This document shows positions 1 through 7,007 of a stretch of DNA of 17,483 nt, piece after piece (the first letter of the stretch is position 1; the number at the start of each line of letters is the position of its first letter). The notes beneath the pieces were generated by a model, which was given only the letters and a program-made list of their open reading frames with translations, was not told the origin of the DNA and made no database searches. The position numbers were made by a program, and so were the translations under genes. Location of the stretch: contig CAKSZM010000034.1 in the NCBI GenBank assembly GCA_934525735.1, positions 1-17,483 on the forward strand, given 5' to 3'. This stretch comes from an uncultured Faecalibacterium sp. (lineage in GTDB: Bacteria > Bacillota > Clostridia > Oscillospirales > Ruminococcaceae).

Positions 1-25
1 CGAGGAAGTCATCAAGAAGGCCTAA
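1..25 (+). CDS. 3' end of an upstream gene (partial)
   Basis: Only the last seven codons are visible, reading EEVIKKA and then TAA at 23-25. The frame is supported by a strong hairpin with a T-rich tail starting 37 bases after the stop, where a transcript would end. Seven residues are too few to name the protein. Confidence 0.5.
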
Positions 26-40
26 TTTGCGCGTAATTGG

Positions 41-49
41 TGGCATAAT
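41..49 (+). promoter_or_regulatory. possible extended -10 promoter before the DUF512 gene
   Basis: TGGCATAAT fits an extended -10 element (TGn followed by CATAAT, one mismatch to TATAAT). No clear -35 box lies upstream, which extended -10 promoters can tolerate. If used, transcription would start near position 56, just before the hairpin at 62-91. There is no room for a promoter between that hairpin and the DUF512 ribosome site. Confidence 0.3.
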
Positions 50-61
50 GGTGTTATGTAC

Positions 62-99
62 AGAAGGGGAGGGCGCACGCCTTCCCCTTCTTGTTCTGT
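62..99 (+). terminator. intrinsic terminator or leader attenuator
   Basis: Arms at 62-74 and 79-91 form a stem of 13 pairs with one G-U and a four-base loop, followed by the T-rich tail TTGTTCTGT. It fits the terminator of the upstream gene. Because it ends only a few bases before the ribosome site of the DUF512 gene, transcripts reaching that gene must pass through it, so it may also act as an attenuator. Confidence 0.7.
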
Positions 100-115
100 A
101 AAGGAGGCGGATGCA

Positions 116-1444
116 GTGGCGATCAGAATTGAGCGTGTGGACCCCGGCAGCGAAGCCGAAGCGCTGGGCCTTGGCCCGGGCGATGAGCTGCTGAGCGTGG
201 ACAACAACGAGCTGAACGACACGCTGGATTATGATTTCTACACCGACAGCGCCAGTTTTCACCTGAAGGCAAAGGTGGCGGACGGCATCCGCGAGTGGGA
301 TGTCACCCGCCTGGAACGCGGCCCCTTCGGCTGCGATTTCAAGACCTATCTGGGCGATGCAAAGCACTCCTGCTCCAACCACTGCATGTTCTGCTTCATC
401 GACCAGCTGCCCCCGGGCATGCGGGAGAGCCTGTATTTCAAGGATGATGACGAGCGGCTGAGCTTTCTGTTCGGCAACTACATCACCATGACCAATATGC
501 AGGACCACGAGATCGACCGCATCATCAAGATGCACATCTCGCCCATCAACATCTCGGTGCATACCACCAACCCCCAGCTCCGCATCCGGATGCTGGCCAA
601 CAAGCGGGGCGGCGAGGTGCTCAAGTACCTGCCCCGTCTGGTGGAAGGCGGCATCGCCATCAACTGCCAGCTGGTGCTGTGCCGGGGCATCAACGACGGC
701 GACGAGCTGCGCCGCACCCTGACCGACCTGCTGGAGCTGACCCCCATGGTGCAGAGCGTGGCCGCCGTGCCCTGCGGCGTGACGGATTACCGTCAGAATC
801 TGTTCAAGCAGACGCCCTACGACGCCGCCACCAGCGCCGAGGTCATCGACATCATGGAAGAGTTCGGCGACGAGTGCAAGCGCCGCCACGGTAAGCGCAT
901 CATCTACCCCAGCGACGAGTGGTATCTCAAGGCAGGACGGCCCATTCCGCCGCCGGAGTTCTACGAGGACTACGACCAGCTGGAAAACGGTGTGGGCATG
1001 ATGAGCCTGTTCCGGGAGGAATTTCTGGCCGAGCTGGAAAAGCCCCACCGAGTGTACGGCTCCAAGAAGCTGGATGTCGTTACCGGCACCATGGCGGCGC
1101 CCCTCATCATTGAGATGATGGACGAGCTGCACCGCCAGTACCCCATGATCGAAGTGACCGTGCACCCCATCCAGAACAAATTCTTCGGCGGCAATGTGGG
1201 CGTGGCCGGTCTGGTCACCGCCACCGATATCATCGCCCAGTGCGAGGGCAAGCTGACCAGCGGAACGTTGGGTGTGCCTGCCGTGATGCTGCGGGAAGAA
1301 AAGGACACCTTCCTGGACGATATCACCGTCAGCCAGCTGGCCGAACGGCTGGGCGTGAAGGTGGAAGTGCTGCCGGTAGGCGGCGGCGATGAGGCGCGCG
1401 CCCTGCTGCGCAGCGGCCTGCACATCGCCAGAAGAAAGAGATAA
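116..1444 (+). CDS. DUF512 radical-SAM-like iron-sulfur protein with PDZ-like N-terminus
   Basis: The 442-residue protein has a PDZ-like segment at about residues 1-60 (VDPGSEAEALGLGPGDELLSV), then a CX3CX2C cluster at C86, C90 and C93 in the run HSCSNHCMFCF, as in radical-SAM enzymes, and a C-terminal DUF512 region. The biochemical role of the family is not known to me. I chose the GTG start at 116 because AAGGAGG at 101-107 sits eight bases before it. An upstream in-frame ATG at 56 would place the terminator hairpin and this ribosome site inside the gene. The gene is the first of DUF512-der-plsY, a grouping I recall from other clostridia, and stops 50 bases before der. Family assignment is firm; function is unknown. 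Confidence 0.9.
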   Translation: MAIRIERVDPGSEAEALGLGPGDELLSVDNNELNDTLDYDFYTDSASFHLKAKVADGIREWDVTRLERGPFGCDFKTYLGDAKHSCSNHCMFCFIDQLPPGMRESLYFKDDDERLSFLFGNYITMTNMQDHEIDRIIKMHISPINISVHTTNPQLRIRMLANKRGGEVLKYLPRLVEGGIAINCQLVLCRGINDGDELRRTLTDLLELTPMVQSVAAVPCGVTDYRQNLFKQTPYDAATSAEVIDIMEEFGDECKRRHGKRIIYPSDEWYLKAGRPIPPPEFYEDYDQLENGVGMMSLFREEFLAELEKPHRVYGSKKLDVVTGTMAAPLIIEMMDELHRQYPMIEVTVHPIQNKFFGGNVGVAGLVTATDIIAQCEGKLTSGTLGVPAVMLREEKDTFLDDITVSQLAERLGVKVEVLPVGGGDEARALLRSGLHIARRKR

Positions 1445-1446
1445 AC

Positions 1447-1475
1447 AGGCTTTCCCCCTCGGGGGAAAGGCCTTC
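1447..1475 (+). terminator. hairpin between DUF512 gene and der, weak terminator or processing site
   Basis: Arms TTTCCCC (51-57 of the 1400s) and GGGGAAA (62-68) close on the loop CTCG, and the stem extends outward past one bulged G. The tail TTCTGAG is poor in T, so full termination is unlikely. It may reduce read-through into der or mark an RNA end. Confidence 0.4.
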
Positions 1476-1494
1476 TGAGAAAGGAGGAACCCCT

Positions 1495-2838
1495 ATGAGC
1501 AAACCGATCGTAGCGGTGGTGGGCCGCCCCAATGTGGGCAAGTCCACCCTGTTCAATAAACTGTGCGGTCAGCGCCTTGCCATTGTCGAGGATACCCCGG
1601 GCATTACCCGCGACCGCATCTTTGCAAACTGCGAGTGGAACGGCCACGATTTTCTGCTGGTGGACACCGGCGGTATCGAGCCGAAGGCCACTGAGGGCAT
1701 TCTGGCTCATATGCGTGAGCAGGCGCAGATCGCCATTGACACCGCCGACTGCATCATCATGGTGGTGGACGTCCGCGACGGCCTGACCGCAGCGGACGAG
1801 GATGTGGCGCACATGCTGCGCCGCAGCCATAAGCCCATCATCCTTGCCGTGAACAAGTGCGACAAGGTGGGCGACGCACCCATGGAGATGTACGAGTTCT
1901 ACAACCTCGGTTTTGACGAGGTGATGCCCATTTCTTCCGTGCACGGTCACGGCACCGGCGATTTGCTGGATGCTGTGTGCGCGCACCTCGATTTCAGCGA
2001 GACCGTGGTGGAAGAGGACCGCATTCCGGTTGCTATCATCGGCCGCCCCAACGTGGGCAAGTCCAGCCTGACCAACCGCATCCTGGGCGAGAACCGCATG
2101 ATCGTTGCCAACGAGGCCGGCACCACCCGCGATGCCATCGATACCCCGGTGGACAACGCCTACGGCAAGTTCATCTTTACCGATACCGCCGGCCTGCGCA
2201 AGCGCAGCAACATCACCGACGGTCTGGAGCGTTATATGGTCGTGCGTGCGCTGGCCGCTGTGGAACGCAGCCGCGTGGCGCTGATCCTTGTGGATGCCAC
2301 CGTCGGCTTTACCGAGCAGGACAGCAAGGTGGCCGGTTACGCCCACGAGCAGGGCAAGGCCTGCATCATCGTCGTCAACAAGTGGGACGCGGTGGAAGGC
2401 AAGGAGACCAACACCATGGAACTGCAGCGCCGCGGCTATGCCGAGTGCTTCAGCTTCATGGGCTATGCTCCTATCATCTTCATCTCGGCACAGACCGGCT
2501 ACAACGTGAACAAGCTGATGCAGCTTATCCGCGACGTGGACAGCCAGAACGGTGCCCGCGTGCCCACCGGCGTGCTGAACGAGATGCTGGCCCGCGCAAC
2601 TGCCCGCATGCAGCCGCCCAGCGACAAGGGCCGCCGCCTGAAGATCTTCTATCTGACCCAGGCATCCACCCGCCCGCCGACGTTCGTGGCCTTTGTCAAC
2701 TCGAAGCAGCTGTTCCATTTCAGCTATCAGCGGTATCTCATCAACCAGATCCGCGAGAACTTCGGGCTGGAACACACCCCCATCCGTCTGGTGATCCGCG
2801 AGCGCGGCTCCGGCGAAGTGGGCGCAAAGGACGTGTAA
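1495..2838 (+). CDS. der: ribosome-assembly GTPase Der (EngA)
   Basis: Der is a tandem GTPase needed for assembly of the 50S ribosomal subunit. Both G domains are visible. The first has GRPNVGKS at residues 10-17, DTGG at 57-60 and NKCD at 120-123. The second has GRPNVGKS at 183-190, DTAG at 230-233 and NKWD at 295-298. The C-terminal KH-like domain occupies roughly residues 355-440. At 447 residues the protein is full length for the family. AAAGGAGG lies seven bases before the ATG. It follows the DUF512 gene and is 28 bases from plsY, so the three probably share a transcript. All nucleotide-binding motifs are intact. Confidence 0.98.
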   Translation: MSKPIVAVVGRPNVGKSTLFNKLCGQRLAIVEDTPGITRDRIFANCEWNGHDFLLVDTGGIEPKATEGILAHMREQAQIAIDTADCIIMVVDVRDGLTAADEDVAHMLRRSHKPIILAVNKCDKVGDAPMEMYEFYNLGFDEVMPISSVHGHGTGDLLDAVCAHLDFSETVVEEDRIPVAIIGRPNVGKSSLTNRILGENRMIVANEAGTTRDAIDTPVDNAYGKFIFTDTAGLRKRSNITDGLERYMVVRALAAVERSRVALILVDATVGFTEQDSKVAGYAHEQGKACIIVVNKWDAVEGKETNTMELQRRGYAECFSFMGYAPIIFISAQTGYNVNKLMQLIRDVDSQNGARVPTGVLNEMLARATARMQPPSDKGRRLKIFYLTQASTRPPTFVAFVNSKQLFHFSYQRYLINQIRENFGLEHTPIRLVIRERGSGEVGAKDV

Positions 2839-2866
2839 GCGCCTGCAAAAGGAGGGCTTTGTTGCT

Positions 2867-3526
2867 ATGATGAAAGCGATCCTGATCGCCGCAGCTACCA
2901 TCCTGCAGGCCTATCTGCTGGGCAGCGTGGACACCGGCATTCTGATCAGCAAATTCGTGTATCACGATGATGTCCGCACCCACGGCAGCGGTGCCGCCGG
3001 CATGACCAACATGCTGCGCACCTTCGGCAAAAAGGCCGCTGCCATGACGGCCGCCGGCGATGTGCTCAAAGGCGTTCTGGCCGTGTGCATCGGCCGGTGG
3101 CTGTTCCATCAGCTGCCCGCCGGCACCGGTGTGTCGCCTTATCTGGGCGTGTATCTGGCCGCCATCTTCGCCGTGCTGGGTCACCTGTACCCGCTGTACT
3201 TCGGGTTCAAGGGCGGCAAGGGCGTGCTGGTGGCAGGCGGTGCTATTCTGGCTATCCAGCCGGTGTTGCTGCCGTTTCTGGCGGCCATCTTCCTGCTGTG
3301 CCTGATCCCCACCGGCATGGTGTCGCTGGGCAGCGTGACCATGGCGGCGCTGTATCCGCTGCTGACCATCCTGTACGGCGTGTTCAAAGGCTATGCTGCC
3401 GGGGACCTGCTGGTGTGCGCCATCGGCTCGGGTTTCATGTCCGGCATGGTCATCTATATGCACCGCGCCAACATCCAGCGCATCCGGGAAGGCAAGGAGT
3501 ACCGCTTCGGCCATCACAAAAAGTAA
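2867..3526 (+). CDS. plsY: glycerol-3-phosphate acyltransferase PlsY
   Basis: PlsY is an integral membrane enzyme that moves an acyl group from acyl-phosphate to glycerol-3-phosphate, the first step of phospholipid synthesis. The 219-residue protein carries the family motifs: the LLGS helix near residues 17-20, HGSGAAGMTNMLRTFGKK at 39-56, GHLYPLYFGFKGGKG at 105-119, and a third motif in SLGSVTMAALYP. Motif 1 in most homologues reads GSGNxGATN; here the Asn is Ala (residue 43) and Ala is Met. Two adjacent ATG codons (2867 and 2870) could both serve as start after AAAAGGAGGG. The gene is last in the operon, ahead of a strong terminator. Partner plsX is not in the window. Confidence 0.96.
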   Translation: MMKAILIAAATILQAYLLGSVDTGILISKFVYHDDVRTHGSGAAGMTNMLRTFGKKAAAMTAAGDVLKGVLAVCIGRWLFHQLPAGTGVSPYLGVYLAAIFAVLGHLYPLYFGFKGGKGVLVAGGAILAIQPVLLPFLAAIFLLCLIPTGMVSLGSVTMAALYPLLTILYGVFKGYAAGDLLVCAIGSGFMSGMVIYMHRANIQRIREGKEYRFGHHKK

Positions 3527-3539
3527 AACATATAACAAA

Positions 3540-3571
3540 AAGCCCTGCAGCGTTTGCTGCAGGGCTTTTTT
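3540..3571. terminator. bidirectional intrinsic terminator
   Basis: AAGCCCTGCAGC and GCTGCAGGGCTT form a perfect stem on a GTTT loop. T runs follow on the plus strand and, because of the A run before it, on the minus strand too. It ends plsY from the left and the convergent PsiE-like gene from the right. Confidence 0.95.
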
Positions 3572-3580
3572 CGTTCAGGC

Positions 3581-4168
3581 TCATTCCGTTTCTTCCGCTT
3601 CGTCCTCGAAGTCCTCTTCCTCAAACTCTTGGTCCTCGGTGGGGATGGCCTCGGCGGCTTCCTTGCCCGCCCGTTTTTTCAGCCGGGCAAATCGCTCTTC
3701 GGCGTGGATGCCGCTTTGTGCCGGGGAAAGATCCGGCGCGGGGTGGCCGTCCGGCAGATGCGCACCGAAGGCCGGGACAAAGAAGAACTTGCGCACGATG
3801 AAGATCAGCGCGATGGCGCTCACGCTGAGCAGGTTTTCCAGCGCGGAGTCATGACCCACCACGAGATGCCGGGCGATGGCGTAGAGCAGCACTTCCAGAC
3901 TGCTGCCGGGGCTGTGCTTGGCCAGCATCTTGATGAACTCGATGCCAATCACGATATCCAGGCTCCGCTCCAGAAAGGTGCGGATCTCCACCTCGTTGCC
4001 GTCGAACAGCAGGCCGGGCATCCATTTGATGAGCGGCACCGCGCTGAGCAGCAGGCCGATGAGCACCAGCCCGGAGAGCAGGATCTCCAGCAGGCTGGAC
4101 GCCTGTATGATGCGGTTGCGCAGCTGGGTGCGCCAATGGCTTTCTACATGCGAAGAGGGATGTTCCAT
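3581..4168 (-). CDS. PsiE-like small membrane protein
   Basis: The 195-residue protein has hydrophobic helices at about residues 24-47, 66-82 and 112-131, and a cytoplasmic-looking tail that ends in an acidic stretch (residues 178-195, almost all Glu/Asp). The middle, with RSLDIVIGIEFIKML followed by EVLLYAIARHLVV, resembles the phosphate-starvation-inducible PsiE family, whose biochemical function is unknown. I recognise this by eye, so the name is tentative. AGGAAGG precedes the ATG at 4168. Its own promoter lies at 4225-4253, and it is downstream of a phosphate-binding-protein-like gene on the same strand, which fits a phosphate theme. Alternative: an unrelated three-helix protein. Confidence 0.8.
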   Translation of the reverse strand: MEHPSSHVESHWRTQLRNRIIQASSLLEILLSGLVLIGLLLSAVPLIKWMPGLLFDGNEVEIRTFLERSLDIVIGIEFIKMLAKHSPGSSLEVLLYAIARHLVVGHDSALENLLSVSAIALIFIVRKFFFVPAFGAHLPDGHPAPDLSPAQSGIHAEERFARLKKRAGKEAAEAIPTEDQEFEEEDFEDEAEETE

Positions 4169-4224
4169 ACTAAGACCTTCCTTTCGGCGATCTGCTGCAG
4201 AAGATTCGACAAAATCGTGCCTTT

Positions 4225-4253
4225 ATTGTAGCAGATGGGAGAAGGTCTGTCAA
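4225..4253 (-). promoter_or_regulatory. promoter of the PsiE-like gene
   Basis: On the minus strand a perfect -35 TTGACA (4248-4253) and a -10 TACAAT (4225-4230) are 17 bases apart. The predicted start is near 4218, giving a leader of about 50 bases. The -35 box lies just past the stop codon of the PstS-like gene, so the PsiE-like gene can be expressed separately from it. Confidence 0.85.
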
Positions 4254-4255
4254 TT

Positions 4256-5248
4256 TCAATCGACGGTGGTCACGGTGGCCTGCGGGCCGACGGCCACGTA
4301 GCCGGACTTTTTGATGCATTCCTGCCCGGCATCTGTGTCCAGCCAGTCGTAGAGCTGACGCTCCGGGCTGTCAGCGGCGGCATCCGGATGGATGACGGCA
4401 TAGAATTCGTTGCACAGCGGGTAGCTCTCGTCGGCGATGGTATCGTTGGAAGGGGTCACGTCATCCACGGCCAGCAGCCGCAGGCCGGGCTGAGAGTACA
4501 TCTGGTCGATGTAGTAGTACACCGAGAAACCAATGGCGTTGGCGCTGTTATTATAGGCGGCAATGCTGTCCACCAGTTCGCCCATGGCGGCGGGGGCCAG
4601 CTCGGTGGGCGGATCCATCAGCTCGCCGCCCTGAATGAGCAGCTTTTTGAACAGGGTCTGGCTGCCGGAGTCCTCGCCGCGCTGGAAGGCAACGATGTCC
4701 AGATCTTCACCGCCCACGTCTTTCCAGTTGGTGATCTTACCGGCGTAGATATCCTTCAGCTGCTGCTGGGTCAGGCTCTTGACCGGATTGTCCTCGTTGA
4801 CGATGAACACCAGCGCGTCCCGGCCGATGGGCTTGCTTTCCAGCGTGACGTTGGCGTCCTCCAGTTCTTTCTTCACGTAGTCCGGCGCTTCGTATACCAC
4901 CAGCATCTGGGCACCGGCGTCGTACAGGCCGAAGTTCTCCCACGCATAGGCCGTCGTGCTGACCGAAATGGTGCTCTGGGCCTCTTCCAGATCCATGCCG
5001 GTGGTGTCGGCCATCATCTGTGCCATCAGCGGGATGCAGGCGGTGCTGCCGTCCAGCTTGGGGAAATCCTCTTCGGAAAAGAGCATCTCCGAAGGCAGCT
5101 CACTCACCGAGGAAGCCGGAGCTTCGGGGGCAGCAGATGCGCTGCTGGCCGGAGTTTCGCTGCTCTTGCAGGCCGAGAGAACGCCGGCAGCCGAGCAGGC
5201 GGCAAGACCCAGCAGAAAACTGCGGCGAGAAATTTTAGCGTTTTTCAT
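4256..5248 (-). CDS. PstS-like phosphate-binding lipoprotein, orphan
   Basis: A substrate-binding protein of the PstS phosphate-transporter type, predicted to be anchored outside the membrane. The 330-residue protein begins with a twin-arginine-like signal, SRRSFLLGLA at residues 7-16, and ends that signal with the lipobox LSAC (Cys27), followed by a Ser/Ala/Pro linker. The motif RGEDSGSQTLF matches the phosphate-contacting DGSGT region of PstS, and NAIGFSVYYY matches the NAIGY region. The start at 5248 has AGGAGGG eight bases upstream; an in-frame ATG at 5275 overlaps the previous stop and lacks one. It follows the propeller-like lipoprotein by 23 bases, so the two are co-transcribed. No pstCAB genes are present, so it is either a sensor or works with a transporter elsewhere. 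Confidence 0.9.
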   Translation of the reverse strand: MKNAKISRRSFLLGLAACSAAGVLSACKSSETPASSASAAPEAPASSVSELPSEMLFSEEDFPKLDGSTACIPLMAQMMADTTGMDLEEAQSTISVSTTAYAWENFGLYDAGAQMLVVYEAPDYVKKELEDANVTLESKPIGRDALVFIVNEDNPVKSLTQQQLKDIYAGKITNWKDVGGEDLDIVAFQRGEDSGSQTLFKKLLIQGGELMDPPTELAPAAMGELVDSIAAYNNSANAIGFSVYYYIDQMYSQPGLRLLAVDDVTPSNDTIADESYPLCNEFYAVIHPDAAADSPERQLYDWLDTDAGQECIKKSGYVAVGPQATVTTVD

Positions 5249-5271
5249 ACAAGAAACCCTCCTGTTATGGT

Positions 5272-6885
5272 TCAATAACCCATTTCGTCATCGGCGTTGA
5301 TGGTCGAGAAGATGCTCTGGCAGTAGAGCCAGTTTCCGGCGGTATCCATCCAGCCGTAGTAAAAGCCGCGCCGTGCCACGAACACATGCTCCGGCAGAGC
5401 GTTCAGACTGTTGTCGTAGTAGCTGTAGCAGCTGCCAAGGCCCTGCATCACCACATTGCCGTTTTCGTCCAGCACGTCGCAGACGGTGCCGTAGCTGCTG
5501 CCGGAGGCACCGCGGGTGCCGTAATACAGCGGCCGGCCCTCTTTGTTGGTGGTCAGGTAGCCCAGATAATCATAGGCGCCGTTCAGATGGCTCAGGTCGG
5601 AGACAAGGCCCCCCGGGCCATAGACACGGACGGCGGTGACCGTGTAAGTGTCAGAGTCCCGCAGCTCCAGCCAGACAAAGCCGTTTTCTTCGCAGTCCAG
5701 TGTTACGCGCTGGCTGTCCTCCAGAGTTCCGGCATTGGTATCGGTAAGCAGTTTCCCGGTGTCGGTATCGTAGACCTTCAGGCTGCCGTCCTGCGCATAG
5801 AGGGCGATGCTGCTGCCGGTGATGCTGGAAGCGTACAGCGGCATCACCTCTCCGGTGGAAAGATCGTGCAGGGAATAGCTGTAGTCGCCGTCTGCGTTCC
5901 AGGTGACCGCGTAGCCCGGGAAGTAACTGCTGGGCTGGTCATCGAACGCGGCAATCACGCCCCGGTCCTCGGCGGTCAGGTCGCGCAGTTCATAGCCGCT
6001 GGCGGCGCGGAAAGCTGCTGTGCCGCTGCCGCAGACCTGCTGGAACCCTGCCAGCTCTTCGCCTGTGGCAGGGTTGTACAGCGTCTGTGCGGTGGAATCA
6101 GCGGAATAGGTGTCCAGTTCCACCCAGCTGTCCAGCACGTCCGGCGCATAGGCAAGGCTCAGTGCCCGGGCGGTGTCCACCCGGCGCAGCTCGGCACCGT
6201 CCTTCTGCTGGACAATGACCCAGCTGTGCAGCTCGGTGTTGTCATCCCATTCGTCCTCGGCAAGGTCGGCCGGGCGGGCATAGCAGTTGAATACCAGAAC
6301 ATCCCCGCACACGATGCAGCCGTAAGCGCCCTCCGGCACCGGCAGATTTTCTTTTGCGGCAAGGTCGATGATCTGACAGCTGCCATAGGTGTCGTAGCCG
6401 TCGGCATAGCTGCCGTTGGTAAGGCGGCTCTCCTGCAGCACCAGCAGGCCGTTCTGCATCGTGGCGCTCTGCTCACCGTCAAAGGCCATCACTTCGTTGC
6501 CGTCCTTGTCGTACAGGGCGCTGCGGCGGCCGCCCCGGCCGGTGGGATCCGACCAGCTGCGGAACCAGTAATTGGTTTCGCTGGTCACGGTGTCCTGCAG
6601 AAGATTCACATTCTCGCTGCGGGCAGACTGATACAGCACCCTGCTGCCGCACAGAAGGGTGCGGCTGTCGCCGGAATTGTCATAGCCGTACAGGATGCGC
6701 AGACGGCCGTCTTCCAGACGGGAAGCGTCGTACAGGGGCTTGCCGCTGGCATCGGTGGGGACCGATGCGGCGGAAGAAGCAGGTTTATTGGAAGCAGGCG
6801 GCAGCACCGCACAGCCGCAGCCCAGCGCAAGGCTCAGCCCAATGCACACTGCCGTGCAGCCCAAACGGGAAAAAGAACGTTTCAT
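5272..6885 (-). CDS. unknown secreted lipoprotein, beta-propeller or WG-repeat-like
   Basis: The 537-residue protein starts with a positively charged, hydrophobic signal and cysteines at residues 23 and 25 (LALGCGCAV), a loose lipobox, followed by a Ser/Ala/Pro-rich linker. The body is rich in Gly, Asp, Tyr and Trp. It repeats short patterns such as YDKDGNEVM, LHDLSTGEVM, VYDTDTGKLL and LDENGNVVMQGLG, as in beta-propellers or WG-type repeats that bind ligands or partners outside the cell. No catalytic motif is visible. AAAGGAG precedes the ATG by seven bases. A promoter lies upstream at 6935-6963 and the PstS-like gene follows 23 bases downstream, so both may act together at the cell surface. 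Function unknown. Confidence 0.85.
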   Translation of the reverse strand: MKRSFSRLGCTAVCIGLSLALGCGCAVLPPASNKPASSAASVPTDASGKPLYDASRLEDGRLRILYGYDNSGDSRTLLCGSRVLYQSARSENVNLLQDTVTSETNYWFRSWSDPTGRGGRRSALYDKDGNEVMAFDGEQSATMQNGLLVLQESRLTNGSYADGYDTYGSCQIIDLAAKENLPVPEGAYGCIVCGDVLVFNCYARPADLAEDEWDDNTELHSWVIVQQKDGAELRRVDTARALSLAYAPDVLDSWVELDTYSADSTAQTLYNPATGEELAGFQQVCGSGTAAFRAASGYELRDLTAEDRGVIAAFDDQPSSYFPGYAVTWNADGDYSYSLHDLSTGEVMPLYASSITGSSIALYAQDGSLKVYDTDTGKLLTDTNAGTLEDSQRVTLDCEENGFVWLELRDSDTYTVTAVRVYGPGGLVSDLSHLNGAYDYLGYLTTNKEGRPLYYGTRGASGSSYGTVCDVLDENGNVVMQGLGSCYSYYDNSLNALPEHVFVARRGFYYGWMDTAGNWLYCQSIFSTINADDEMGY

Positions 6886-6934
6886 AGGAACACTCCTTTA
6901 TTTCGGAACAAAAACGGAAGATTTTTCCGGTTCA

Positions 6935-6963
6935 ATTATAATACGAAACAGCCGCGTTTTCCA
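6935..6963 (-). promoter_or_regulatory. promoter of the lipoprotein/PstS-like operon
   Basis: On the minus strand a -10 TATAAT (6935-6940) lies 17 bases from a -35-like TGGAAA (6958-6963). It overlaps the terminator hairpin of the MATE gene, so the end of one unit and the start of the next share sequence. Confidence 0.6.
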
Positions 6964-6984
6964 TTGCAGGAAAACGCGGCTGTT
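6941..6984 (-). terminator. terminator of the MATE gene
   Basis: A perfect 16-bp inverted repeat (6947-6962 and 6969-6984) with a six-base loop lies 24 bases past the MATE stop codon. The T tract on the minus strand is interrupted (TGTTTCGTATT), but the stem is very strong. Confidence 0.75.
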
Positions 6985-7007
6985 GATTACAGATTTATGA
7001 CAGGATT

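Noticed and set aside
970..2901. Long open frame (643 codons) on the minus strand
   Set aside because: It lies opposite der and the DUF512 gene, has a His/Ala/Val-rich composition typical of antisense frames in GC-rich DNA, and no ribosome site or family motif.
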